Positions 34,657 through 46,669 of a stretch of DNA of 64,000 nucleotides are shown in pieces. The stretch covers positions 28,845,001 through 28,909,000 of the forward strand of contig NC_133180.1 in assembly GCF_049306965.1 (NCBI RefSeq), written 5' to 3'. The notes beneath the pieces were generated by a model. It was not told where the DNA came from. It saw only the letters and a list, made by a program, of their open reading frames with translations, and searched no databases. This DNA is from Danio rerio (Eukaryota; Chordata; Actinopteri; Cypriniformes; Danionidae). A program made the translations under genes and the position numbers. Each line of letters starts with the position of its first letter. The first letter of the stretch is position 1.

Positions 34657-37600
34657 ATGGGTGTAACTGATCCAAACAGTACGGTAAGTCACTAATTTTA
34701 ACAACAGTCAGCAGGTGCTTTTTGTTGCATCGTTTTTAAGTTTATAGTTAACAAAACTGTGCGAACTTAATTTCTCTTGATATCTGTGCGAATGTTACTT
34801 TTAGTGGTGCAAACATTAGAACAAGTCAGTGTGTGTGCGTGTCTTGTTTTTCACCGGTTGGTGTTAGTTTGACGCACTCCAAACAGGGCGAAGCTTGTTT
34901 TTCAAGTTTTACTTAAGTTTCTACGTTCCTGTTGTCAGCAAATGTAGATAATTTGCTTGGTTATCTTATACAAATGTAATGTTTAAATAACACATTTATA
35001 CTTGAGATTAGTACCGTTTATATTGGAATTTTCTTGTACTGATTTGTTTACTCAGATGGATTGAATTTACCTTGAGCTTCGAAGCATAACCGGTTTGCAT
35101 GATACTGTTGAGCTCCACTCTTACTGAATGGGCCCTCAGTTTAGAAATATATTCACAATAACTTCAGCTTGCAAATGTGCTGATAACATAACACATCTCT
35201 TTGACTGTTAAACTGAACCAGAAGTGTTAGGTCCTCCTGCTCGTTTGCTTCAGATCAGGTTGGTCAACTGTCAACACTTGGTTTTAAAATCATTTCACAA
35301 GTTCCACTCACAGTGTAGAGACTAACGTTACTTCGATGTATGTGGCATTGTGGTTAAGATAAAGTTTGTCTGTAGTGTTTTAAATAAATAATATATTCAA
35401 TTTGTCATTTGAATGCTGGTCCTTGAAGGAAGCAAGCATGTCGTTGTTTAATACAAATATTAAAGAAACTCAAGTTTAAGAAATGGAAAATTACTTACCC
35501 TTGTTGCAAACCTGTTTGATTTTTCTTTCTTACATAAAACACACAGATATGTATTTTGAAAAAAGCTGGAAACCTGTAACCATTGACTTGCATAGTATTT
35601 GTTTTTCCTTCTATTGAATTCAGTGGTTACATGTTTTTGGCTTTCTTTCAACAGAAGACACTCAAAGGTTTGGAACTAATTGAGGGTGACTAAATAGTGA
35701 GTAAATGTTCTTTTTTGGGTGAACTTTTCATTGAAGATGATTGTTTATCCCATTATATATCTTTGATACATTTAAGTTTTAATTAAAAAAAACAGTTTCA
35801 ACAAAACATACTTGCGGTTCACATAATACCAAATTATATTCTTTTTAATTATCATGTTGTTTCTGTCACATTATAAAGTGGATCGCACACATCACACTAT
35901 TTTGCCACAATATTGGTACCTCGAACTGCCAGTATCAGATGTTACCTAATAGCTTTCTGCCATCCTGTAGGTCTTGTGACACCAACACACACACACACAC
36001 AAAGAGAGAGCCATTGAGTATAATAGAAGGGCAGGACAGGTAGTGACGCAACAATGCTTTTGGTTTCCTGGTAACTCCTTTTGTTTATGAGGTATCTGCC
36101 GAACAGGAGAGCTTAAATGTGTTTAAAATGGCTGAACGTGTAAAAAGCACAGAGAGTTTACTCTTAAGACACAAATTGCACAATTAACGGCTAAAGATTG
36201 CTTCCATGAGACTTGTTCTATGTTTAAGTGTAGCAGTATTTTATTGGTGCTTTAATGTGTGAATGTGGTTAGGCTTTCTTGTTTGGTTTTGCGAGTATCA
36301 CACATAAGGTGCCACATCTACACTACAGGCGAATTATACTGTATGATGTCTTGGAGTTGTTTTTATTTGGATTAAATATTCTGTCAAATGCAATTGAGTC
36401 ACACAAATTCAGTTTGTTGTATTTGAATTATATTTCAGAATGTTAAAATTGGCATTCATCCAATCCTATTAATGCAATGTCATAAAATACTTTTCATTTC
36501 TCTAAAATACTTCAAATTTACAATACTTTAAGTAAAGCAGTAAATACTTTTGAAGAAGAATGTTGATGTTATTGCATGCCTTTTACATGTGTAAATATAT
36601 CGCAGTGTTGCACACATACTGTACACATCATGTTGGATATATTGGATCTTTCCATGCTCAACATCTAAAAACCAAATGATCAAATAAATTATTATCAAAT
36701 TAATTATTAAACCAAATTCAAATTGTGTGCTGCACATTTAAGATTATACAGTATATTAAAAATAAATACATTTGTAAAGTAGTTGATATAATTCTCTAGT
36801 AAACCAATGTAGTACTAAGCTCCGATATCTCTTGACCAATAATGGACAATGTTGAACATTAATGTTTGTACTTAAAAATGCACTCTATGTAATACCGTTG
36901 ACCTTCGTACACTTTCTAATCTAATGTCTATCTTCTTTCATTTATTAATTTTCTTGTCAGCTTAGTCCCTTTATTAATCTGGGGTCGCCACAGCGGAATG
37001 AACCGCCAACTTATCCAGCACATTTTTACACAGTGGATGCCCTTCCAGCCACAACCCATCTCTGGGAAAAATGTCTATCTTATCCTTTTTAAATAAAACT
37101 TCCTAGCTCTGACTTTCTTCTTCAAATACACTTTTATTTGTTCTAATACTGTCTATAGAGGTTGATCTACTTCTAGCACTAACAATCTGTTTTCTGTACT
37201 TTTTTCTTTTCTAAATAATTTGGCCTTCTGGCATAACGCAGTTTTCTTTTTCTCTCTCTCTCTCTCTCTCTCTCTGTCAATTCAAATCAATTAAATTCAA
37301 TAATTGTGTTATTTGCATGACAATTGTAAGAAATGTATTGCCAAAGCATTCATAAACTTTACTTTAAAAAGAACATGCTTGTAACAAATAAGGAATGGTT
37401 AACTATTTTGAAACACAGATGATCACAGGTAATTCAGATTCATGGAGAGAATTTATTTGGAAAAATGTAAACATGAAACATTTTATTTTAGGTGTTATAA
37501 AGAACCCTTTCAAACTAGAGATAAAAAAGGTGAATGCTGTAGAAAATGTGAAAATATATTGGCTGATTATGTCCACATATTTTGGTATTGTAATATTATA

Positions 37601-38129
37601 CACACCTATTGGCAAAATTAAATAAAGAGATAAATGCTATAATAGGATTGAATATTGATTGTAATTTTAAAACTATCTACCTGGGAGTTTACTCTTCAAA
37701 AATACTAAAAAATGAGGGATATCTTCTTAATACACTTCTAAAATCTAGCAAAAAGGCCATTACAAAAAAAATGTCTCAAGGAACATCCTCCATCTGTAGG
37801 TGAATGGTATGAGGTGTATGATATGGAAGTACTGACACTTTCCTTGAGACAATTAATCTATAAAGTTTCTGCATACTGTGGTAAATTGTTGAAAAGAAAT
37901 TATTTTTATTTTATTTTATTGTGGTGATTTTTATTTATATATATCAAGGGCCTGTTGATCTCAAGTAACCCTTGACAAAATTTTATATAGCAACATTTTA
38001 TCAACCATAAATACGAATGTAAATAAGATTGTATTCAGTGACCGTTGACACTTGTATTTTATGTCTTTTTTGTTTCCATGTTCCTTTGAAAATGTTTTTT
38101 GTTTGTTTTTGTTCTGAACTGTTTTGAAA

Positions 38130-38212
<83 letters not shown>

Positions 38213-41161
38213 AAACAGTAAATAGTCGTAGTAAATAATATAATAATAATAATAATATAAAAAATTATAAATAAAAAATGTAAATAACAAATGTAGGAAT
38301 AATAATAATAATAATATTAAATCAAAATAAATTTTACATTTAACAATCAAGACTTTAGGATAAAACTGTAATAATAAATAATAATTATCAGTGTATATTT
38401 ACAATGATTAATTTATTGGCGCCATAACAGTTATAAATGTTACATTTGAATAGGAAATTTGCAATACCTGTGATACCTTGATTAAACAGTTTGTTTGTTT
38501 TTTCTTCTGTTTTTGAATTAAATTGTGGTTACCGGCTTATTAAATTACATGTACACAATAAAATTTGACTTATGGAATTAAAATTCCTAAAATGCTGCTT
38601 GCATTCATTTCAGTTTTATAAGTAGATTAATAGTTTTCATTTTCAATGTATTCAATTTATTTATTGCACATACATTAGACAGGCTTTTACTCAACATTTT
38701 GCAAACGTTCCTGACCTCTTTTCAAACTCATTATGACATTCTGTCTCTTTAGATGTATTGTATAACACAACAGTGGGTTATTTTCATATTTATGCCCACC
38801 ATTTTAATTTGCTTTTGTTTTGTGTGCAGGAGCATAGAGAAGGAGAATCTTCACAGGATGCAGATCGAGTCAAAGCTCTGCAGTCTCAAGTGGACGGGGT
38901 CAAGGATATTATGACCCAGAATGTTGATCGAATTCTGGCCCGTGGAGAAAGACTGGATGATCTAATGGGAAAATCTGAAGACCTGGAGGCCGGGGTGGGT
39001 TTTTAATACAAAACCTCTTTGATCCTTATCACGTATTACAGCCGTAAGCCTGGCACAATGTTGTTAGTATGTACACTCACTGTCGAGTCTAAGGTCAGTT
39101 GGATTTGTTAATTGTTTTTGAAAGAAGTCTCTTATGCTCTCCAAGGCTACATAACATTTTACTGTCTGCATTTTGAGTGGTTTTGAAATAGTGAGCTAGA
39201 GTTATTATTTGAGATATTGAGCTAGAGTCATTTTATTTTCTAATAGTTCAGTAAAAGTGTTTTTATCATAATTTATGCACATATTTTCTTATAGAATAAA
39301 AGGTTTATCTTACTCAGTTATGTGCATATGTTTTTTTTTTATGCGCATTTTCAAAATTTATGCGCATCTTGGCGTTTCCAACAACCGTTTTTTATGCACA
39401 TATCTAAAATGCGCATAAAAATAGGTGGTTGGAAACGTAGCTACTGACAATTTAAAATAACAGTTTTTAGTAACTTATTAATTTAGAATGTATTTTTTTT
39501 TATTCTTTTGATGTTAAAACTGAAAATTTCAGCAGTCATTGCTCCAGTCTTCAGGGTGACAGGTACCAAAGAAGGTCTGCACTCAATAATTTATTTTAAA
39601 AATCACAGGAGAAAAGAAAAAACAAACATTTCGACTGTGCGCTTTTGTCAGTGTAATGATTCTGAAACTCTTGCTGCTCAAATACTCAGTAATTCCAGGC
39701 GTTAGCAATCAAAAGAGTAACAGATCTCCTTGATCTTATTGGTTTCAGTTAAAATCAAATTGTCATAAATCAGGAATAGATCAGGGTCATATGAATTTTT
39801 AGGAACATTATAAAGGCTACTTTTTTGGTTTCCCAAGAATGCGTTTCTTACACAAGACAAAAGCAGGGATGTTCCGATCGATTGGCCAGAGATCAGTATT
39901 GGCCAGATTATCGAGTACCAATCGAGTCATGAAATCGGCCAATCTCATAAACCGATCCCAAGTGTTTGTTTAAGAGTTTAGGCAGAGTAAGGGTGAAACT
40001 TTTTCATGTTGAATTCTTCTACCATCATTTGCAGTTAATACAAATTGCATAGTTAGCAATTTTTCTTACCATTTTTTTTATCTGTTTTATCTATTATTTT
40101 CTGTAAAGCTGCTTCTGATCATGACATGTCCACACTAAATGGCTATAAGAGACATGTTAAAGGGATTATATGCAACCTCCTTGCTTTTATTGTCTTATGT
40201 AAGGAGAGATCTCCACATAAGTGTCATACTTAGTGAAAATACTTAGTGTCATACTTAGTATGCATTATAAAGCTTGAAGCATCAGAATCGGTTCTTGGTA
40301 TCGGCCGATCCTCATGACAAGAAATTGTTACTCGGTATCGGCTGCAAAAATCCTGATCAGAGCAGCCCTAGACAAAGACTTATAAATACCAATATTTTTG
40401 ACCGGAATTTGTGCAACTTTAGTTTTAAGGTCCTATGAAATTACAATAAAAGTTTTTTAGACATTAGTATCAGTATTGTTAGTTTTTATGATATTTATAA
40501 TCTAGTGTGCTTCAAAACCGTGACAAAATTAGCTTTTAGAAGATATGAAACTAATATGAACATGTAAAACTTAGTTTGTCAATTCGCCTAAATGGATCAA
40601 CAGTTTTATTTACGTCAATGAAAATGCATATTTCAAAGCACTTCACAGGACATTTAAATAAATTTTCTCACTATTAAACTCAGGTTTATTACCTCCCTCT
40701 CATTAAGATATCGGCTGGTCATTAGTACTTATTAAGTACATACTCTGCATGATCATATTGAACATCCCTAATCCTACCTAATACCTGAGCTTAACTATTA
40801 ATAATCAGAAAAGTAGGAGTTTATTGAGCCAAAAATGTATAGATCATTGGTTTATTAATAGCCAGAATTGTACCTTAAAATAAGGTGTAACCCAGTGCAT
40901 GTCTTTACTGTCTTTTTATTACCAACTTCATCTCATGTACTTACCAATCAACCTTTTCCCCTTTTTTCTGCTACTTAGGCCCAGAACTTCAAGCAAACCT
41001 CCCAGAAGGTCGCTCGTGCTTTCTGGTGGAAAAACGTGAAGCTGATTGTGCTGATTGTTGTGATAGTTCTGGTCATTTTACTGATTATCATATTCCTTGC
41101 AACTGGTGTGATTCCAGTCAGTGGAAGTGCTCCAAAACCTCCAACCGTAACGCCACCATAG
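34657..41161 (+). CDS. vamp8: Vesicle-associated membrane protein 8 (endobrevin), R-SNARE
   Basis: VAMP8 is a tail-anchored R-SNARE of late endosomes, lysosomes and secretory granules. It pairs with syntaxin and SNAP-type partners in homotypic endosome fusion, regulated exocytosis and autophagosome-lysosome fusion. Three coding exons, all phase 0: 34657-34683, 38830-38994, 40979-41161; 124 residues. The variable N-terminus MGVTDPNST is encoded alone by exon 1. The SNARE motif (about residues 19-78) includes [20 protein letters not shown] and [15 protein letters not shown], with Arg47 as the zero-layer residue. The juxtamembrane segment [12 protein letters not shown] (74-85) precedes a membrane helix at about 86-105. 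The tail after the membrane, [19 protein letters not shown], is longer than the short mammalian end. The start ATG has no upstream rival in the exon and matches the family length. Confidence 0.96.
36938..37070 (-). mobile_element. DANA-type SINE 3' fragment in vamp8 intron 1
   Basis: CAGCTTAGTCCCTTTATTAA, GGGGTCGCCACAGCGGAATG and GGATGCCCTTCCAGCCACAA are present. Similarity stops at CCCATCTCTGGGAAA. Confidence 0.85.
37375..38147 (+). mobile_element. L1/Tx1-like LINE 3' end in vamp8 intron 1
   Basis: Translated pieces in shifting frames match the C-terminus of an L1-clade reverse transcriptase: [15 protein letters not shown], then [20 protein letters not shown] (the Cys/His-like motif), then [30 protein letters not shown], and [15 protein letters not shown]. 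It is 5'-truncated, frame-broken and ends in a poly(A) run (38127-38147) joined to (TA)n. It lies in sense orientation in the intron. Confidence 0.85.
38147..38206. repeat. (TA)n microsatellite at the LINE poly(A) tail
   Basis: About 29 TA units directly after A21 of the LINE tail, probably expanded from that tail. Confidence 0.9.
39250..39445. mobile_element. Palindromic MITE-like element in vamp8 intron 2
   Basis: The inverted motifs CGTTTCCAACAACCG and, further on, GGTGGTTGGAAACG, together with TTTATGCGCAT and ATGCGCATAAA, show a fold-back structure. The ends outside this core are not resolved. Confidence 0.55.
39864..40370. mobile_element. hAT-like non-autonomous element in vamp8 intron 2
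   Basis: The 507-bp element is flanked by GACAAAAG (39856-39863) and GACAAAGA (40371-40378). It starts CAGGGATGTTCCGATCGAT and contains the characteristic ATCGGCCAATC and GGTATCGGCCGATCC phrases near its ends. No open frame. Family assignment follows the 8-bp duplication and the CAGGGATG start. Confidence 0.75.
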
Positions 41162-41745
41162 GATTAGGAGCAAAAGATCAATTACACAAACACAGTCACA
41201 TATACATATCGATATATATAGAGAGAGAGGGTGAGCAGTGTCCACACACCAACACGTATAACACACACTTCCTTTATTTGCACATTTTACTCCTATACCT
41301 TCATATATCATGCTATCATGTCATCTTATAATGAGGAGCTTTTATAATGACAGCCTTGAAACCTTGAAGTGGAAGTAGTTTAAAGACACAACACTGTCTT
41401 CTTGACATACTTTTCACCTCCTGTAAAACAAAAACATCACTTCAGCTGTCTTTATGGGCTTCTAAAGCCTGATGAAATGCCACAACTGTCTGAAGTTACA
41501 ATATATTTCACACTGAAGGTAACCTTATTGAATTAGAGAAGGTAATGGGGGACGTACTGCTGAATGAATTATGAAGTATATTTAAGACTGTTATAATATA
41601 TTACGTAAGTTGTTACTTGTAATTATGGATTAGTTTTAGATCTTAAGATTGTCTTTATTTTGTATTCGATGGGTAGCTGTTTTGTCAACATTTATGTTAG
41701 TTATACATGTGAAAGGTCAAATAAAACTTTGTTCTTAGAATGTAG
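41162..41745 (+). other. vamp8: vamp8 3' untranslated region (shorter form)
   Basis: Runs from the stop TAG at 41159-41161 to the AATAAA at 41720-41725. A longer form could use the AATAAT/AATAAA-like cluster at 42450-42515, but this is less certain. Confidence 0.65.
41720..41725 (+). terminator. Polyadenylation signal of vamp8
   Basis: Canonical AATAAA about 560 nt after the stop, followed by the T/G-containing TTTGTTCTTAG and later TTTTGTTGAGG. Confidence 0.7.
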
Positions 41746-42519
41746 CTTTATAGAAAACACACCGTTTTGTTGAGGAAATTATAAAATTGTGAGATAGTTC
41801 CAGGTCTTAAATTAAGTTTCTGAAATCACCAATGTCCAAAGCTTTAAAACAGAACAATTTTCTTCCTATACAGAATTGATAAAATATTTTTATGGAAAAA
41901 AAGAGCACCTGAACAAGGTCATTTAGAGAGGAAATGGGTATTTTATTTATGTCGTTCTTCCTAATCTGAAATCTCTGCATTGAATGAATGTGACAAAGTT
42001 TAACACTTGCACTGTAAACACATGCAGTCAGTACTGTAATGGAAATTTCATACTGCATCAAAAAAAAAATGTGTTCCACAGTGGCGTTTTAAGACGCATA
42101 CTTTTTTCTCAGACAGAAACAGAAATGTTTAAGAGTCTGTACTGTAATTTAAGTTTGCGGTTTTTACATATCTGGATTTATGCATTGAAAATCACTTCTC
42201 TGAATTGATGTCTGATCTCACTGTAGATCAGTCTGCTGTTAGCTCCATGCACTTTGTTTTGTAGAGGTCAAGGCAATGTCTGTATGTAGTCAGAATGACT
42301 TGACTGTTCAAATGTTTGTAAACCTGAGTCTTATTATGCTGTATGTTTCGTAGCATCCATTAACATCATAGGGTATTTAAAAACATATGAGGGTTTTAAA
42401 CATTTGTATGTATTATTCTTCTTAATATTATACACAAATGATTACATCAAATAATAAAAAGTGATTTTATCTACAGCAAATTGTCATTAAATACAAGAAT
42501 AAATTAATAAAAACCTTTA

Positions 42520-43900
42520 ATAAAAACCTGAATTTGAATGTTCTTTGCATTCACCACCTGTAGCATATGGGAAATGTGTAAACTCAAAATAAACGCAAAA
42601 GAAGTATGGCATGCTTTTGTTCACCCTCTCATTTGAAAAGTTATCATTCATTATCATCGTGCTTCTGTTCGTTTATTGTTTAACTCAACGTGATAAACTT
42701 TAACTTATATTTTTAGTCAATATGATTGGTGTAAGTTGACGTTACTAGAAAAGTTTGATTCAAACTAAATATAGTTAGAAAAGAAAATAATAAATAATAA
42801 TTAGTTAGAAATTTGATTCGACTAAATATATAATTAAATTTACATTTTATTAAACTTTCTTAAAAAAAAGAGCGAGTACACATGTCTAAGCAAGTGGTTT
42901 TGTTTTGTTTTTGATGTGATGTGATTTTGTTTTTCCTGCTCCACCTGCAGTTTACGCCTGCCACTAGATTTTGAACTATGTTCAGTTCAACTAGTTCAAA
43001 CAGTTGATACGGAAAAGCAGTCTGACATTCTGAGTAAAAACTGAATTTGGCATTCAATTCAATTCATACTTATTTGTATAGCGCTTTTCACAATAAGTTT
43101 CGTTTCAAAGCAGCTTTACAAAAGGTGAACATTATCGCATTATGGTGTATCAGTAAATCAGTATATAATGGTATGTATTGGTATATCAGCATTTATCGGT
43201 GTATATTATAAATCAATAATATACTATATATCAATAATTTAAAAAAGGCAGATACCGATGGTTTGTTAATAGAGGCAATGAGTTGAAAAGAATTAAAGAA
43301 TTATTACTTACATTTCTATTTGATACAATTTATGTACATTTTCTAATATAATCTTCCAAATTGGAAAATTTCTACAATTTCACAAATTAACTTCCCGTGT
43401 AAACTTATTGGAAAGTTTGAAGAAATGTACCGGAAATGATCAGCCCCTTTGCAACTCTTCTGAAAAAAGTAGGACATTTAATCTGAAATGAATGGCTTCA
43501 TTAGGAGATGTCCTGAATGAACGCATGCTGACACTGGACGGTCTTGATTACAGAGAACCCACCCAGAGCAGATTAAAACCAGCCAATCTGACAATGAAGA
43601 GAGCTCAGCATCACCGGCCAGCACATTGGTCCTCAGCAATAAATTGAGCAAGATCTTGGGTTATTTAGTGAATCTTTTGATTCAATGTGATTTGCAACAC
43701 TTCAACTGCTAAGCACGACACCATAACAGTCATATTTTGCTTAATTTTAATTTATTTACATTTAATTAATTTGCATAATTACTTTAACTGTCATAAGTTT
43801 TAACTATACAGCAACCAACCGATACAGAAGTAGATAACCACAATAAAACCGAGGGTTGTGCTGAGACACGCACCCCTGTTGTAAAATGTAGGTGATGCAC
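42520..43900. other. Intergenic stretch after vamp8
   Basis: AT-rich DNA with no recognised gene. The interval 43500-43650 is less AT-rich and holds a 40-codon frame (43524-43646) without homology or splice support. Confidence 0.4.
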
Positions 43901-44228
43901 CCCCACTGAAATGTGCATCTATTAACTGAAACTGTTTGGAAAAAAATAGTAGAGTGTAGGAACTATGACGTCAATTTGTATGCAAAAAAACGGAAGCGAG
44001 TTAGCATTTTAGCAGTTCCGGTTCCCTCGTCCCAAAGTCAACGGGCTTTTTTAATGGGAATTCAGTTCAATCGTCTAAGGTCCGTGGCTAACACAAACTT
44101 AGGATACGTTCACGTTTTATTCTACGACAAAACACATCAGTTACAGCACACTCTTGTTTTTTTTTTTTTGTTTTTTTTTTTTTTATCGGTTACGCTTCTT
44201 TAAAAAGACGGTTGCTATCAAGATGCTA

Positions 44229-44290
44229 AATGGGACTCATAGATATATACTTGTATATGTGTATATATGTATATATCTATGAATGGGACT
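44229..44290. mobile_element. 44-bp palindromic insertion with 9-bp target duplication
   Basis: A 44-bp sequence at 44238-44281 starts CATAGATATATAC and ends GTATATATCTATG, perfect 13-bp inverted ends. It is bracketed by the exact 9-bp direct repeat AATGGGACT at 44229-44237 and 44282-44290. The 9-bp duplication recalls Mutator-like elements, but the length is tiny. A degenerate relative may lie at 60100-60131. Confidence 0.7.
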
Positions 44291-44515
44291 ACAGGCGGTG
44301 TCGGAGACATTATACGTCATCAAGCTGAACTGGTCTGGAGCGCAGCCCGCTAGTGTTGGGCATTTGCATTTGTCTGTTATTTAAATATTTTCATCAATAG
44401 TATTTCATAGTTTGTAGTACTTTTTTAATTGAGAATTGTGTGTAGATATTCCCTTCACCTGTAAAGACTGTCAAAACAGATTCATTTGTTGATCATTTAT
44501 TTTATCTAAAGATAT

Positions 44516-44824
44516 GGTAGCACTTTACAATAAGGTTCATTAGTTAATGCATTTAACTTGAACTAATCATGAACAACACATGTACAGCATTTATTAATCA
44601 TAATTTAACATTTACTCATGCATTATTAACATCCAAGTTCATGCTTTTTAACATTAGTTAATGCACCATGAGTTAACATGAACTAACAATGAACTACTGT
44701 ATTTTCATTAACTAACGTTTACTAAAATGAACAAATACAGTAGTAAATGTATTGTTCATTGTTTGTTCATGTTAGTAAATGCATTAATTAACATAACTAA
44801 TAAACCTTATTGTAAAGTGTGACC
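44516..44824. mobile_element. TIR MITE with perfect 8-bp target duplication, copy 1
   Basis: Flanked by AAAGATAT on both sides (44508-44515, 44825-44832). The ends are GGTAGCACTTTACAATAAGG and, in reverse complement, GGTCACACTTTACAATAAGG, 17 of 20 matching. The interior is a series of GTTAATGCATT and TTAACATGAAC motifs. It is 309 bp, non-coding and hAT-like. The same family occurs at 61447-61766. Confidence 0.9.
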
Positions 44825-45550
44825 AAAGATATTATGAAGATACTGCCTACCAGTGCAGCCTGTCTTTTCCCCTGCTCTCAGTAATGCAAACGTGAGAATA
44901 AATGTGTAAAAATACATACATTACCTGTCATTCTAACGTGATCAAATGATTTTTCGTCGTTTTTTTCTTCTTCATCATATGTCTGATGAAAATATTATGT
45001 ATGCACATTTATACATAGCAAAGAGCTTAGAATGAGCATTCTAAGCGTATTTCAAAACTTTTACAACAAGCAAAACAAAATGTACATCCCACGTAAAAAA
45101 AAAAAACTATCCAAAAGGCACGTAGGTCTATATATATTTTTTGCGTATATATTTGTTTATAATATATAGCTTGGATTATAATATAATAAAACGAGAGAGT
45201 AAATATTTGTCATGGACCATATTTCTAAAAATAAGCTTAAAAAGTTGTCGTTAGCAGGTGGAATTGACGTCACATGCGAGCGCCCCGAAGGCTCTGTAGT
45301 CCGTAGTAGTATCAGAGTAGTATGTTAGCTTTTTTGTGTTTGTGTTTGCATTTCCAAAAGTGCTAAAAGTTGTATTTTCATGTTAGGATTATCCGGCTGG
45401 GCAAAACGTGTGAGTGTAATGAACTGTGTTTGAACACCAGGCTTATTATTTGCAATCTTCAAAAAGCGTATGGCGATCGAGGGAACCAGTTTTATGCTAG
45501 CAGCCGATTAGCCTACAAGGTGACGTCGTCAATTTGGAGGGCGGGTGTAG

Positions 45551-45558
45551 TGACGTCA
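45551..45558 (+). promoter_or_regulatory. Consensus cAMP response element
   Basis: The perfect palindrome TGACGTCA lies 34 bp upstream of a TATA box, next to GGGCGGG (GC box, 45567-45573). Further TGACGTC sites lie at 45521 and, in GACGTCAC, at 45266. This suggests a CREB/ATF-responsive promoter for the transcript starting near 45625. Confidence 0.6.
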
Positions 45559-45591
45559 GCGCGCATGGGCGGGACAGGCTGTGGATTCTGG

Positions 45592-45599
45592 TATAAATA
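45592..45599 (+). promoter_or_regulatory. TATA box
   Basis: TATAAATA in a GC-rich promoter block, about 30 bp before the likely start of transcription and followed by an exon-like segment with a good donor. Confidence 0.6.
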
Positions 45600-46258
45600 C
45601 GCACGTCAGCCATTTCCCCAGTTTGCCAGATCGCTAGTTTCTTAAACTTTTCGTCAGTAATGTCAAACAAACAAACTGTCCAAACACTCGATGGGATTCA
45701 CGCCATTTACCGCCAAAAAGCCTTTTGGCCTGAATTCACATCCACAAAATCACACCAGGATGAAACCCATCTGTAAAGCAGCTTTAAAAAGGTATGTTAT
45801 ATTCGTTTGTGTTATTAATCAACGTAAGTTAGCGGTGATGCTAACCTGCAGCCCGGTTTGAATTGAGCAAAGTTTTGTTTGTGAAAAAATTATAGCTTTG
45901 CATTTGAATTGAATTGTGCTTAATGTTTAACGTTAGCCTAAACGAAAAGCTGTTATACTAGAGCTTACTTTGTTTTAAAGAGCTTGTTTGATACACTCAG
46001 TCGTTTTTATCGTCGTCAGTGATGGTGGAGTGATTGTTGAATTAAACATTTATTTATTTGTAAAGTTAAATGTGGATGTGCCGCGTTTTTAATACACTAG
46101 ATTCAGTGTTTGTTTGTTAGTGTTTGTGGTGGTTTTTATGAGAGTAGGCTTCAGTTTGTTGTGCAGGATGAGATGTTGAATTGAGGTTTTATATTCGCGT
46201 ATTTATTCAATTATGACTAACGTAACTAAGTATGTTCCGTAAAGATTTACCTTTTACG

Positions 46259-46259
<1 letters not shown>

Positions 46260-46334
<75 letters not shown>
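46260..46334. repeat. (TA)n microsatellite
   Basis: About 37 TA units within the intron of the candidate transcript. Confidence 0.95.
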
Positions 46335-46338
<4 letters not shown>

Positions 46339-46475
46339 TGTGTGTGTGATCTATGTGTCTCACTCTTATTCCTGGTCACAGTAGAGACTCCTACCAAATC
46401 TGAAAAAAATCTGTAAGTTTGGTACGTCCACCTTAACGCGCTTGAAAATGAACAGTGTCGCTTAGGAGAGGAGAC

Positions 46476-46479
<4 letters not shown>

Positions 46480-46544
<65 letters not shown>

Positions 46545-46616
46545 TATAGATATAGATAGATATAGATATATATATATAGATGTGTGTGTTTGTGTGTGTA
46601 TATATATATATTTATA

Positions 46617-46662
<46 letters not shown>
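46480..46662. repeat. (TA)n / (TAGA)n compound microsatellite
   Basis: TA tracts at 46480-46541 and 46609-46661 separated by GATATA/GATAGA units and a (TG)n piece. Confidence 0.93.

Positions 46663-46669
<7 letters not shown>

Noticed and set aside
43524-43646. 40-codon frame in a less AT-rich island after vamp8
   Set aside because: No homology, no splice sites and no promoter; the size is within chance.
45370-45645. 91-codon frame over the CRE/TATA promoter
   Set aside because: It reads straight through the TATA box and the expected transcription start, with no homology.
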